This document shows, piece after piece, positions 15,750-24,505 of a stretch of DNA of 28,080 nucleotides (the stretch's first letter is position 1; every line of letters starts with the position of its first letter). The stretch is from Bacteroidia bacterium (GTDB lineage: Bacteria; Bacteroidota; Bacteroidia; Bacteroidales; Rikenellaceae). A model generated the notes under the pieces. It saw only the letters and a list, made by a program, of their open reading frames with translations. It did not search any database and was not told the origin of the DNA. The DNA is taken from contig BNXD01000019.1 of NCBI GenBank assembly GCA_025999315.1, positions 1 through 28,080 on the forward strand, given 5' to 3'. The translations under genes were made by a program, and so were the position numbers.

Positions 15750-18700
15750 TTAGAATTTAAGGCTCACCGTCAGCGAATAGTTTCGTGAGATGGGGTATCC
15801 CATTCGGTCTATCCCCGGCGATGTGGGTGACGTTGAGGCCCGTGTAGCGGATGAAGCTACAGGCGTCGTCGACTCCTGTCTATCCCCGGCAACGGCGGCG
15901 CTACGCTCGGAACTCGACTCGGGGTTGAGACCCGTGTAGCGGGTGAAGGTATAGGCGTTGTCGACATTGAAACTCAAAACGAGGCTCTGCAGCGAGATCT
16001 TTTTGATCAGCCGCTTGTCGAACGCATAAGAGAATTGCATGTTCCTGATGGTGAGATACGAGCCGTCCTCAAGCAGGCGGTTCGAGAATTTGTTCATGTC
16101 GGCCGTCGGCTTCACGTCGTTGGAGGTCGTCGTGCGGTCGGCGATGCCGTTGCCGGGATGGCCGGGTCTCCAGCGGTCGACAAGCAGGATGGATTTGTTC
16201 ATCCCCGTATTGCCGTTGTCCAGCAACTGATGCAGGGCATAGTTGTATATTTGATTGCCATACTGCCCGTTGAGCTGGAAACTGAACGTGAAGTTGCGCC
16301 ACCTGAACGTGTTGGTCATACCCGCAATGAAGAGCGGATAGGGGTTGCCGACAATGGCGCGGTCGTTGTCGTCATACACTCCGTCGCCATTCAGGTCGTA
16401 CCACTTGCAGTCGCCCGGGCGGACGTTCGGATCGAACGCCAGCCCCGAGTAGGGATCGTTGCGCAGGGCGTCGATCTCCGCCTGGCTCTGGTAGATGCCG
16501 CCGAAGACCCTGCCGTAGAACATACCCATCGGATAGCCCACCTTGGTGATGTTCGACTCGTTGTCGCCCGCGTAGATGGCCTCGGAGTCGATGCCCAGAG
16601 CCAGAACTTCGTTGCGGTTGGCCGAGATATTGAAGGTGGTGGTCCACTGCAACTTGCGGGTGAGGTTGCGCGAAACGATATTGAACTCGATACCGTCGTT
16701 GCGCACCGAGCCCACGTTTTGCAGCATTCTGGTTACGCCCAGCGTGCCGGGAACGGTGGTGTTCAGGAGCATGTCCTCGGTCGTGGAGCGGTAGATGTCG
16801 AATTGGATGTAGACCCGGTTGCGAATAAGCCCCAGGTCGACCCCCGCATTATACTGGACCGACTTTTCCCAGCGCAGGTTGGGATTGCCGATGTTGTCCG
16901 GCGCCCAGCCCGCCGCGATCTGACCGTCGATCACGTAGGTTTTCTGGCCCATTTTGGTCTGGTAATTCCACAGGCCGATGTTGTTGTTGCCGGCAATACC
17001 CCAGCTGGCGCGCCACTTGAGCTCGCTGAGCCACTTGATCCCGCGCATGAACTTCTCGTCGCTCATCACCCAGCCGCCCGAAACCGACGGGAAACTTGCA
17101 TACTGGTAGTTGGGGCCGAAGCGTGTCGATCCGTCGATGCGAAAGACCGCCTGCAGCAGATATTTGCGCTTGTAGTTGTAGCTGGCCCTCGACACGAAGG
17201 AGTTGAGGTGTTCGGGGTTGTCGTCATAACTGCCGCCGTTGACGATGCCTCCGTTGATGGAGGGCAGCGACATGGTGGCGAATTTGTAGGCCGAGGTCCT
17301 GGACACTTCGTTCTCGATGCTCTGCCAGGTTACGCCTCCCATCAGCGACAGTTTATGGTTGCCTAAACTCTTGTCCCACGTGAGGATGTTCTCGCTCATC
17401 CACATCCTGCGCCTTGCCGAGGTGAGCGAAGCGGAAGAGTCGGTGCGGGTCTTGCCTATCGACGAGGGGTACCATTCGCTCTGGGTCTGCGACCACAGCT
17501 CGATGCTGAACGAGGGTTTGAACGTGAGCCCCTTGGCAATGTTGAACAGCAGATAGGTGTTGCCGGTGGTGCGGAAAGCGTTCGCAAGGTTTTTGTATTC
17601 GCGCGCGATGAACACCGGATTGTCCTCGGACTTTTGCAGCGGCGATCCCGAGAGCGAACTGTCGGGAAATTTGCCCGTATCGGGGTCCACGCCCGCCACA
17701 ATAGCGTTGGCGCTGGGTGCGAGGCTGTACTCGCTCAGCGAGAAGAAGCTGCCGTCGGGAAGATAGACCGGGAAGAAGGGATAATTGACCAGGGCGGTGC
17801 GGATGACGCCGTTCGAGCCGGGCCCTCCCTCGCGGGTCTTGCGGACGCCGGTGGACGAGGGGGCGATATTGAAACCCATCTTGAGCCACTTGCGGACGTT
17901 ATAGTCGATGTTGGCGCGGAAAGTTGCGCGTTTCATACCCGTATAGATCACAACGCCCGGCTGGTCGAAATATTCGGCCGAGACGCGGTAGGTCAAATCC
18001 TTGACGCCGCCCGAAACCGAGATGTTGTATTTCTGCTGCACCGCGTTGTGGAATACGGCGTCCTGCCAGTCGGTGTTCAGCCCGGCATCGAAGGGATAAT
18101 AGTCCTGGCTTTGGTTGGTGGTGTATCTGTAGCGGTCGGAGACCGATTTGTCGTTGAGCCACTCGAGCAGCTGGGGGGTGCTCATCACCTGAAACTTGCG
18201 GGCCGCCTGGGCGATGGTCGTGGTGGTGTTGACGCTCACCACGGGCGTGCCGGCCTTGCCCTTTTTGGTGGTGATGATGAAAACGCCGTTGGCGCCGCGC
18301 GAACCGTACACCGCGGTGGAAGCAGCATCCTTGAGTATCTGTATGCTCTCCACGTCGTCGGGGTTGATCGACGAAAGTCCTCCGTCATAGGGCACCCCGT
18401 CGACGACGAAAAGAGGCTGGGCTCCGGCGTTGACCGTACCCACGCCGCGCACCTCTATGTCGATGTCGCCGCCCGGCGTTGCGTCCGAGGTCTGGATGCG
18501 AACGCCCGGCGCAAGACCGGCGATGCTCTGTTCGATCGACGAACCGACAAAACCGCTGAGGTCCTCGGCATTGATCGAGGTGATGGCGGCGGTGATCTCG
18601 CGTTTGGTCTGCGATCCGTAGCCTATGGCGACCACCTCGTCGAGCATCATCACATCGCTTTCCATCTTCACGCTGATGTTGGACCCCGGCGCGGCCTGCA

Positions 18701-18998
18701 TGTTGTTTGTCAGATAGCCCAAAAATGAGAATGACAGGTTGACGCTCTGTCCCCGGGTCGCGGGGGTGATCTGAAAGGTTCCGGTGCGGTCGGAGACCGA
18801 AGTGCGGTTCTGATCGGGAATGTTTACCACGACGCCCGGCAGGGGAGCGCCATTCTGGTCGGTGACCATGCCGGTGATCTCCTCCGGCGAGGCGGCCTGT
18901 CCCCAGCCCGCCAGCGGCGTGGCGATCAAAAGGCCACACAGCAGGCGCTGCGTCCAGCCACGCAACATTCTTCTTCTTGTAGATTTTCTTTTTCTCAT
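15750..18998 (-). CDS. susC: SusC/RagA-family TonB-dependent outer-membrane transporter
   Basis: 1082 residues. N-terminal signal peptide (ending near WGQA, about residue 35), carboxypeptidase-regulatory-like beta domain (about 38-115, ITGMVTDQNGAPLPGVVV), TonB-box region MLDEVVAIGYGSQTKREIT, plug domain (about 125-235, with VRGVGTVNAGAQPLFVVDGVPYD and YGSRGANGVFIITTKKGK), then a 22-strand-type barrel ending in a C-terminal Phe (SLTVSLKF). It imports oligosaccharides captured by SusD, energised by TonB-ExbBD. No FecR/STN extension is seen. Near the C-terminus (about residues 1010-1055) a diverged internal duplication replaces normal sequence with a Ser/Thr/Ala-rich stretch. A second start 10 codons in is also possible. 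An AACCCAACG-type motif lies about 55 bases upstream. Confidence 0.95.
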   Translation of the reverse strand: MRKRKSTRRRMLRGWTQRLLCGLLIATPLAGWGQAASPEEITGMVTDQNGAPLPGVVVNIPDQNRTSVSDRTGTFQITPATRGQSVNLSFSFLGYLTNNMQAAPGSNISVKMESDVMMLDEVVAIGYGSQTKREITAAITSINAEDLSGFVGSSIEQSIAGLAPGVRIQTSDATPGGDIDIEVRGVGTVNAGAQPLFVVDGVPYDGGLSSINPDDVESIQILKDAASTAVYGSRGANGVFIITTKKGKAGTPVVSVNTTTTIAQAARKFQVMSTPQLLEWLNDKSVSDRYRYTTNQSQDYYPFDAGLNTDWQDAVFHNAVQQKYNISVSGGVKDLTYRVSAEYFDQPGVVIYTGMKRATFRANIDYNVRKWLKMGFNIAPSSTGVRKTREGGPGSNGVIRTALVNYPFFPVYLPDGSFFSLSEYSLAPSANAIVAGVDPDTGKFPDSSLSGSPLQKSEDNPVFIAREYKNLANAFRTTGNTYLLFNIAKGLTFKPSFSIELWSQTQSEWYPSSIGKTRTDSSASLTSARRRMWMSENILTWDKSLGNHKLSLMGGVTWQSIENEVSRTSAYKFATMSLPSINGGIVNGGSYDDNPEHLNSFVSRASYNYKRKYLLQAVFRIDGSTRFGPNYQYASFPSVSGGWVMSDEKFMRGIKWLSELKWRASWGIAGNNNIGLWNYQTKMGQKTYVIDGQIAAGWAPDNIGNPNLRWEKSVQYNAGVDLGLIRNRVYIQFDIYRSTTEDMLLNTTVPGTLGVTRMLQNVGSVRNDGIEFNIVSRNLTRKLQWTTTFNISANRNEVLALGIDSEAIYAGDNESNITKVGYPMGMFYGRVFGGIYQSQAEIDALRNDPYSGLAFDPNVRPGDCKWYDLNGDGVYDDNDRAIVGNPYPLFIAGMTNTFRWRNFTFSFQLNGQYGNQIYNYALHQLLDNGNTGMNKSILLVDRWRPGHPGNGIADRTTTSNDVKPTADMNKFSNRLLEDGSYLTIRNMQFSYAFDKRLIKKISLQSLVLSFNVDNAYTFTRYTGLNPESSSERSAAVAGDRQESTTPVASSATRASTSPTSPGIDRMGYPISRNYSLTVSLKF
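15832..15965 (-). repeat. Diverged direct duplication inside the susC 3' end
   Basis: Bases 15832-15873 and 15924-15965 are about 88% identical over 42 bases (shared CCGTGTAGCGG and GTCGAC), offset by 92 bases. A second shared stretch (GTCTATCCCCGGC) lies at 15807-15819 and 15878-15890, offset by 71. Neither offset is a multiple of three, so the second copy is read in a different frame from the first. Confidence 0.85.
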
Positions 18999-19033
18999 AG
19001 GTATTGCGGTTTATAAATTTAAGTAATTGTCAG

Positions 19034-19063
19034 CCTGTTGTGGATTTAAAACGTTGGGTTTTT
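19034..19063 (-). promoter_or_regulatory. AACCCAACG-type motif upstream of susC
   Basis: In the sense of susC it reads AAAACCCAACG, then TTTTAAATCC, then ACAACAGG, ending 36 bases before the ATG. Comparable motifs lie upstream of ndk (5097-5126) and of the glutaminase-like gene (24196-24224), all in the sense of the downstream gene. The function is unknown. Confidence 0.5.
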
Positions 19064-19671
19064 ATAATCAAAAAATCCATCCCAAATCGCCCCACAGGGG
19101 CGAAATAACCCCGGCATTGAGCGAGGGGCGGTTCAAAAATTGTCGCAGGTCCGAGCGATCAGCGACGCCACTTGTTTGACGACGTTAGGCCCCAAGTGGG
19201 GACTAAAAGGAGGAGGTTTGGCGTCGCAGCGAGGACCAAGACAATTTAGCCCGACGCTCACCGCCGGGCGGTTTTTGTGCTACTTTTTGGCGGCAAACGA
19301 CGCCAAGCCGAGCGCCATCCGAGCCCAGCTCGGAAATGGCCGAGGCGCGAAGGAGTAAGGCGAGCGTCTCTTTGCGAGCCAACAAGTAGCGAGGCCCCAG
19401 CGGCAAGCGGCTGAAAAGACATTGCATTTGGACCAAACATGCGGTCTATTGACTTGGCCTCCGTATTTTGTCTGCGCACAGACCGTAGGTTTGGTCATTG
19501 TCAAATGTCCATTGAATCCGCTACGCGCGGTGCGGTTCTTTTTTGTAAAAAGAACCAAACGACGCCAAGCCGAGAGCCATCGGGCTCGCCCGAAATGGCC
19601 GAGGCGCGAAGGAGTAAGGCGAGCGTCTTTTTGCGAGCCAACAATCGCCGCCTGAGCTGTGGGGCTACATT

Positions 19672-19711
19672 GAGGTTGCTTAGACTTCTCCGCCGAAGTC
19701 TAAGCAACCTC
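19672..19711. terminator. 17-bp perfect stem-loop downstream of sulfatase 1
   Basis: Arms 19672-19688 and 19695-19711 with a 6-base loop. It lies about 200 bases past the sulfatase 1 stop, without a clear T run, so it may be a terminator or just a palindromic repeat. Confidence 0.45.
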
Positions 19712-19908
19712 GGCGCTGTCGTTCGCTACTCCTCGGATTCCTTAACCCTCGTCGCTTAACGCTCGCGACCCACGCGCCTCGCTTTACGCCTCCTCGCAAT
19801 GGCGGCGGCTCCGCGATTTTGAACAGTTGAGCGTGGCTTTATTTGACTATTTTAAACCAATGTTTAAAGTACGCAACAGGCGACGATCATAACTTCGGAT
19901 CATCTGTT

Positions 19909-21294
19909 TCATTTTGTCTGTTCGGGCACGTCGGAGTCGACCGACCTCTGCCAGTCGTCCAGTTTTTGCCTGAGAGAGGCGGCTACCCCACGGTTGGTCC
20001 CGATCACATTGTTCTGCTCCGAAAGATCGACATCCAGATCGAAGAGCATCTGCTCGCTCTTTTTGTTTGGTCCGCGGCCCGTTTCGACCTCGACATATTT
20101 CCAACGCCCTTCGCGGGCCGCCTTCATGCCCCCGCTCCTCCAGAACAGGGTGCGGGCGGGCATCCTGTCGCCACGCAACGCCGGGACGAAGCTTAGCCCG
20201 TCGAGCGGTCTGTCGCCCGCCTCGAAACGCACCCCGGCCATGTCGAGCATGGTGGGGAAAATATCCATGGAGAGGATCGTCTGAGCGCTTCGACTCGAGG
20301 CTTTTATCGTCGAAGGCATACGGACGATGGCCGGCACCCTGTGTCCGCCCTCAAACAGGTCGCCCTTGGCGCCGCGCAGACCGCCTGCCGAGCCGGGAAC
20401 CGTCGGGCCGTTGTCGGAGACGAAGATCACCAGCGTATTGCGGTCGATGCCCGTTTCCTTAAGAGCCTCCATCACCAGACCGATCCCCAGGTCGAGGCGT
20501 TCGATCATCTCTCTGTAACACTCTTCGCGGCTTTTGCCCGGCACATCGCCTGTTCCGGCCGATCCCCGTGTGCGTACCGGGGGGTCATCGGGCCCCTGAT
20601 AGGGCGAGTGGGGACACCCGTGGGCGAGATAGAGGCAGAAAGGCTCCCCGGCGTTGCGACGTATGAAATCGACGCCCGAACGGTTGATAACATCGGTCAG
20701 GTAGCCTGCCGTTTGCTCCACCGAGTCGCGATGCCACCAGTCGTAACGCCCTTGCGAGTCGAGAAAAGCCTTGTAGTCGACGTTGCCGGACAGAAATCCG
20801 GTGAACTCGCCAAAACCGTGAACCGTGGCGGGATTATATTTGGCAAGGTAACCCAGATGCCACTTCCCAAACATGGCGGTGCGGTATCCGTTGGCCGACA
20901 ACACCCGGGCAAAAGTTACCTCCTGGGGTTGCAGTCCCGAGCGGCGGTGTTTTTCCGAGGTGGTCAGCAGCACGCCTTCGAGCCCGGCGCGTTGCTGGTA
21001 ACGGCCCGTAAGCAGGGCTGCGCGCGTCGGGGTGCTGACCGCGCCGTTCGAGTGGTAGTCCGAAAGCAACATGCCTTCGGCCGCCATTTGGTCGAGCGCC
21101 GGCGTGCGGATGGTTTTATTGCCAAAGCACCCTATGTCTCCATACCCCATGTCGTCGGCCATGATGATGACAAAATTCGGGAGCGGCACGGCGCTATCCT
21201 GCGCCCTGGGCCCGGTGCGTGGCTGAGCGGCTGCCATGGCTCCCGACAGCGCCATGCAACCCGAGAAGGAAAGGAGAGAGTAGAGATTTGTCAT
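19909..21294 (-). CDS. Secreted sulfatase 1 (S1 family, Ser-type)
   Basis: 461 residues. An N-terminal signal-like segment ends near AMAAAQ. The formylglycine-dependent sulfatase fold (alkaline phosphatase superfamily) is marked by the metal-site MADDMGYGDIG (Asp47, Asp48), the modification motif VSTPTRAALLTGRY (Ser87-x-Pro-x-Arg91), MFGKWHLGY (143-149), a HGCPHSPY loop, FVSDNGPT and KGDLFEGGHRVP. Ser instead of Cys means the residue must be oxidised to formylglycine by an anaerobic maturase. It probably acts in the periplasm or at the surface, removing sulfate esters from glycans. The S1 subfamily and substrate cannot be named by eye. It is preceded by a 408-bp region with CTACAT motifs and followed by a large gap before susC. 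Confidence 0.93.
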   Translation of the reverse strand: MTNLYSLLSFSGCMALSGAMAAAQPRTGPRAQDSAVPLPNFVIIMADDMGYGDIGCFGNKTIRTPALDQMAAEGMLLSDYHSNGAVSTPTRAALLTGRYQQRAGLEGVLLTTSEKHRRSGLQPQEVTFARVLSANGYRTAMFGKWHLGYLAKYNPATVHGFGEFTGFLSGNVDYKAFLDSQGRYDWWHRDSVEQTAGYLTDVINRSGVDFIRRNAGEPFCLYLAHGCPHSPYQGPDDPPVRTRGSAGTGDVPGKSREECYREMIERLDLGIGLVMEALKETGIDRNTLVIFVSDNGPTVPGSAGGLRGAKGDLFEGGHRVPAIVRMPSTIKASSRSAQTILSMDIFPTMLDMAGVRFEAGDRPLDGLSFVPALRGDRMPARTLFWRSGGMKAAREGRWKYVEVETGRGPNKKSEQMLFDLDVDLSEQNNVIGTNRGVAASLRQKLDDWQRSVDSDVPEQTK

Positions 21295-21702
21295 CCGGTT
21301 TATGCGTCGAAATTTTTATCAAAGATTATCTCTTTTTTCAAATCGACATAGCCCCCCAACGGCGAATGTAGTGGGGCGTAATACAAAAAACACGATAATT
21401 GGCTCTATAACAACACATATGATCAAACCCGGCCTACCCCCATAATGTAGTGCGCCTTTACGACCATGCCCGATGGGGTAAAACAGGGATTTCGGGACTT
21501 CACCCACTACACAGTTTTATGGAATTGCGGGCGCAAACAACTCATTACAAGCATAAACACGCCCGCAGGTCGCTACATTATCCTAAAAAAACCCGACCGC
21601 CGCAGGGCGAAACGACATGTCGGCCAGCCGGCCGGAGTATCCTGCGCGAGCTGGCCGACAAGCGACAACCACGGGCCGGCAACCACGCCGCGCCCCGAAT
21701 TT
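21295..21702. promoter_or_regulatory. Upstream region of sulfatase 1 with clustered ATGTAG/CTACAT hexamers
   Basis: No gene is seen. ATGTAG occurs on the plus strand at 21366 and 21445. Its complement CTACAC/CTACAT is at 21508 and 21573, giving an inward-facing arrangement. The nearest hexamer starts 72 bases from the sulfatase 1 ATG, the same distance as the corresponding hexamer upstream of sulfatase 3. A TTTTTTGTA tract (complement of 21382-21390) precedes it, as it does there. A partial -7-like ATCTTTG is closer to the gene. Confidence 0.45.
21619..21659 (-). terminator. Possible stem-loop after the glutaminase-like gene
   Basis: GTCGGCCAGC (21619-21628) pairs with GCTGGCCGAC (21650-21659) around a 21-base loop, 44 bases past the stop codon at 21703. 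No T run is apparent. Confidence 0.35.
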
Positions 21703-24171
21703 TTAGAGTTTTCCGTCGAGCGCTCTGATCCAGAATCCGCCCACCACCGAGCGCGCCTTAAAAGCGACATGGGCGGGTTTGTCGGTATGGTACCAGTCCG
21801 ACATGGGCACCCGGTCGGTGGTCTCGTTCATAAAGAGCCATAGCGGGTCGATGAATTTTTCAAAGGTCGGTCTGTCCCCGGCCAACATGGCGCTCCATAC
21901 CGTCCAGTCGGCCTTGGTGTAGGCGCGGCGACTGTCCAGCGGCAGGCCATAGCGGTTCTGTCGCGCAAGATAACAGGCCACTTCGGCGCGAGCCACCGAA
22001 TCGGGGAACAGTCCGAGACCCAGCATCTTGTCCCATACCAGATTGTACTTCTGGCTCCATGTTCCCGGACGGTCGAACGCCAGTCTGTAATGATCGCCGT
22101 CGAAAGCTATCGCGATCCATCGCGAGGCCATGTCGCGGGCGAGGGAATCATAGCGTTCGTGCACGGCAGGCTGCGAGAGCATCCTGGCCAGGCGGGCATA
22201 GCACGCCACCCCTGTGATGGCTTTTAGCGACAGGTTGGCGTTATGGGCCAAATGGCCTGCGAAGTCATCGGTACAGAGCTGACTCTCCGGGTCGAGCCCG
22301 TTCGCAGCAAGATAATCGGCCCACACGGTCAGTGTCGGCCAGTGTTTGCGTGCATAGGAGGCATCGCCCTCCACGGCTGCGATGAGGGCCGTGAGGATAA
22401 GCATGTTGCCCGCCTCCTCCACCGGCATGTCTAACGAATAGGTCTGTCCGTCGGCCAGCGGGTAGGTGCCGACATCGTGCGCGGGGAAAGGCTTGCTCCA
22501 GCGGCCGCTCTCGCTGTAATGAAATATGTGGTTGAGCAGGCCCCTGGCCAGCTTGGGATTGTAACGCAAAAAGAGCGGAGCCGAAGGGTAGCTTATGTCG
22601 ACCGTGCCGATCGACCCGTTGCTGTTGTTCTCCTTTGAGAGGAAAAGCAGCTCGCCCTCTGGCGATTCGACCAGCTTGTGGGCCGCCACGGCCTGACGAT
22701 AGGCCAGAGCGCAGAGTTCGGCATATTTTTGCCCTCCTGCGCGGGCGCACTCCTCCATCATCGCGTCGTCGAAACGCTCACATTCACCGATCAGACGCGG
22801 GTACTCCTTTTGCGCCTGTCGCAACACGGCGTCGATGGTGCGATCGCCGCGGCGATTCCACCATGGACGCAGCTCGACGCCGAAATAGCGTACCGAACGA
22901 ATATCGTCGTAGGCGAGCATCACCATGCCCGAGGCGTTTTTCGCTTTGCCGAGATTTTGAGAGATGAACAGCGACGCCCCCTTTTCGGCGTCGAGCTTTT
23001 GCGGCAGAGCCCCCTTTTCGGCGAACGCGCGCCGCAGGACAACCTGTTCGCCGATCGCCCCCTGTGCGCCGGAGCGGGCGCATGCCATATAAAAATATCC
23101 CCAGTCTATACGCGTGTTGTCGCCGGAACGGCCGAGGACTTTCTGTGAAACGCTCCCTGTGCGAAGAGACAGAAGGCCGTCCCGGCAATACCCCTCGGCC
23201 AGCGTTTGCTGACCGCGACGATCGATGGCCCATTGCGGTCCGGCCTCGAAAAATATCTGAACGTCGTGCTTTTTGCCGTCGAGCGAACGCACGTCGTAGC
23301 TGACGTAATTGACCGGTCGCGAGATCATTTCGAGATCTCCGGGCAGCAGGGGGGCGGTAAAAACGAGGCTCATCTCCACCGGGCCGCATCCGAAGAGGTA
23401 GTGAGTGCGGGTGGCCTGAACATCGACGGAAAGCTGCTGCGCCGTAGTGGAGAAAAGAGGAGCCGACGCGGCTTCGGCATAAAGCCCCAGATCGAGGTAA
23501 GCCTCCCCGCCCGTGTTGCGGCAATGTGCCGCCAGAAGGATCTTGCCTCCTGCCACCCTGTCCGTAAGCTCTTGCGGAAGGGGCAGGCGTATCTCCTTCC
23601 CTCCCATAAAGCGTTGCCTTACCAGTTCGGTCCCGTCAGCATATATCTCCACAATGTCGTCGTGAACATACTTCAAAAAGACGCTCTTTCCCCTGTATTC
23701 GACCGGGATAGACACATATCGGCGCACCCATACATCATCCGAAGTCCACGCGGTGCCCACATTGCCCGTCCCGGGAGTGCCGAACGCTCCCATGCCCTGC
23801 GCCCACCCCTTGTCGTCGAAGCCGGGGCGCTCCCATCCCCTGCCCGGAGGCGAGAAAGTATAGCTGCCGCGCCACTCCCTCTCGAAAGCCATGGGGTCGA
23901 TCGGGGTGTCCTCCACAGTCTCTTTGCCCATGAAGCGATAGCAGACCCCGTCCACTCTCAATACCCCCACCAGCGGGAACTCCGTGTCGGTCCAGTGCCT
24001 CACCGGACCGTCGTAAAGATTGTCGGTCATCGACCATGCGCTGGTGTATGGGTCTATCGTAACCAGCGGATAGGCCGGTGCGCGCAGGCTGTTCTTCACA
24101 TGTGCGCCCTGCGCCGTGCACACTGCGCCGCTCAGGACAAAAAGAATCACGAAAAGGATGATTTTTCTCAT
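21703..24171 (-). CDS. Glutaminase A-like secreted protein (DUF4964/DUF5127/DUF4965/DUF1793 architecture)
   Basis: 822 residues with a cleavable signal peptide (MRKIILFVILFVLSGAVCTAQ); the Cys is not in a good lipobox. Segments in order: N-terminal DUF4964-like region (LRAPAYPLVTIDPYTSAWS), an inserted beta-sandwich (about 90-230, WVRRYVSIPVEYRGKSVFL) like a carbohydrate-binding or GH2-type jelly roll, a DUF5127-like beta domain (about 240-470), and a C-terminal helical barrel of DUF4965/DUF1793 type (about 470-822) with NNSNGSIGTVDISYPSAPLF, CTDDFAGHLAHNANLSLKAI (632-651) and MSDWYHTDK (790-798). The name comes from fungal GtaA glutaminase, but bacterial members in polysaccharide loci have no secure activity; a glycosidase role is possible. 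It is flanked by sulfatases and preceded by an AACCCAACG motif. Confidence 0.85.
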   Translation of the reverse strand: MRKIILFVILFVLSGAVCTAQGAHVKNSLRAPAYPLVTIDPYTSAWSMTDNLYDGPVRHWTDTEFPLVGVLRVDGVCYRFMGKETVEDTPIDPMAFEREWRGSYTFSPPGRGWERPGFDDKGWAQGMGAFGTPGTGNVGTAWTSDDVWVRRYVSIPVEYRGKSVFLKYVHDDIVEIYADGTELVRQRFMGGKEIRLPLPQELTDRVAGGKILLAAHCRNTGGEAYLDLGLYAEAASAPLFSTTAQQLSVDVQATRTHYLFGCGPVEMSLVFTAPLLPGDLEMISRPVNYVSYDVRSLDGKKHDVQIFFEAGPQWAIDRRGQQTLAEGYCRDGLLSLRTGSVSQKVLGRSGDNTRIDWGYFYMACARSGAQGAIGEQVVLRRAFAEKGALPQKLDAEKGASLFISQNLGKAKNASGMVMLAYDDIRSVRYFGVELRPWWNRRGDRTIDAVLRQAQKEYPRLIGECERFDDAMMEECARAGGQKYAELCALAYRQAVAAHKLVESPEGELLFLSKENNSNGSIGTVDISYPSAPLFLRYNPKLARGLLNHIFHYSESGRWSKPFPAHDVGTYPLADGQTYSLDMPVEEAGNMLILTALIAAVEGDASYARKHWPTLTVWADYLAANGLDPESQLCTDDFAGHLAHNANLSLKAITGVACYARLARMLSQPAVHERYDSLARDMASRWIAIAFDGDHYRLAFDRPGTWSQKYNLVWDKMLGLGLFPDSVARAEVACYLARQNRYGLPLDSRRAYTKADWTVWSAMLAGDRPTFEKFIDPLWLFMNETTDRVPMSDWYHTDKPAHVAFKARSVVGGFWIRALDGKL

Positions 24172-24195
24172 TTCAAAAGGCTATAAGTTATGATT

Positions 24196-24485
24196 CGTTG
24201 TGCGTTTAAATGGTTGGGTTAAAACAGTCATATCGAGTTTGAAATCCTTTTTGGTTGCGTTTGGCGGCCCGCAGACGGCGGTGGGCTGCTACGAGCATAA
24301 ACGAGTGCTGCAGCCCTCCGCGTGGGGCGGCTGCGGGCTGCCGGCCTTGCCGAGCAAGGCCGAACCACATGCAACGTCTTACGATAGACCTTAAGTTTGG
24401 CCACAGTCAAAAGCCTGCCGAAGACCGCTATGCGCGGGAAGAGATTCGCTATGTATAAGAAAACCCAACGCTTAAATGCACAACG
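24196..24485 (+). repeat. MITE-like dispersed intergenic element, copy 2
   Basis: It fills most of the 334-bp gap (24172-24505) between sulfatase 2 and the glutaminase-like gene; no gene lies in it. The ends are imperfect inverted repeats: CGTTGTGCGTTTAAATGG then TTGGGTT at 24196-24220, against the complement of 24460-24485, with only a few differences. Its interior matches the element at 5094-5579 in opposite orientation but lacks that copy's large hairpin section. The left end also forms the 5' leader of the glutaminase-like gene. No target-site duplication was identified with certainty. Confidence 0.65.
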
Positions 24486-24505
24486 GGCAAATTATGGCAA
24501 AAAAT

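Larger units (their letters stand above)
18999..19908. other. 910-bp intergenic region between sulfatase 1 and susC, repeat-rich, no credible gene
   Basis: It holds an AACCCAACG motif next to susC and two diverged copies of a roughly 90-bp repeat, at 19295-19385 and 19556-19644. Both copies contain GACGCCAAGCCGAG, ATGGCCGAGGCGCGAAGGAG and TTGCGAGCCAACAA. A 10-bp perfect hairpin at 19534-19556 lies directly before the second copy, like the one at 3649-3670. The long stem-loop 19672-19711 is also here. Open frames on both strands are short, overlapping and Arg-rich; none is recognisable. The size of the gap suggests that susC is transcribed from its own promoter, but no good TAnnTTTG box was found. 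Confidence 0.6.

Noticed and set aside
15807..15965. Variable region of a diversity-generating retroelement in susC
   Set aside because: Differences between the copies are not concentrated at adenines, the copies are out of frame, and no reverse transcriptase is present.
16035..17366. 443-residue plus-strand open frame, and 17634-18728 likewise
   Set aside because: Antisense shadows of susC; composition is the complement of the barrel-coding sequence.
24196..24485. Invertible promoter flanked by inverted repeats
   Set aside because: The inverted ends are imperfect and recur as dispersed repeats; no invertase gene is present and no good promoter was seen inside.
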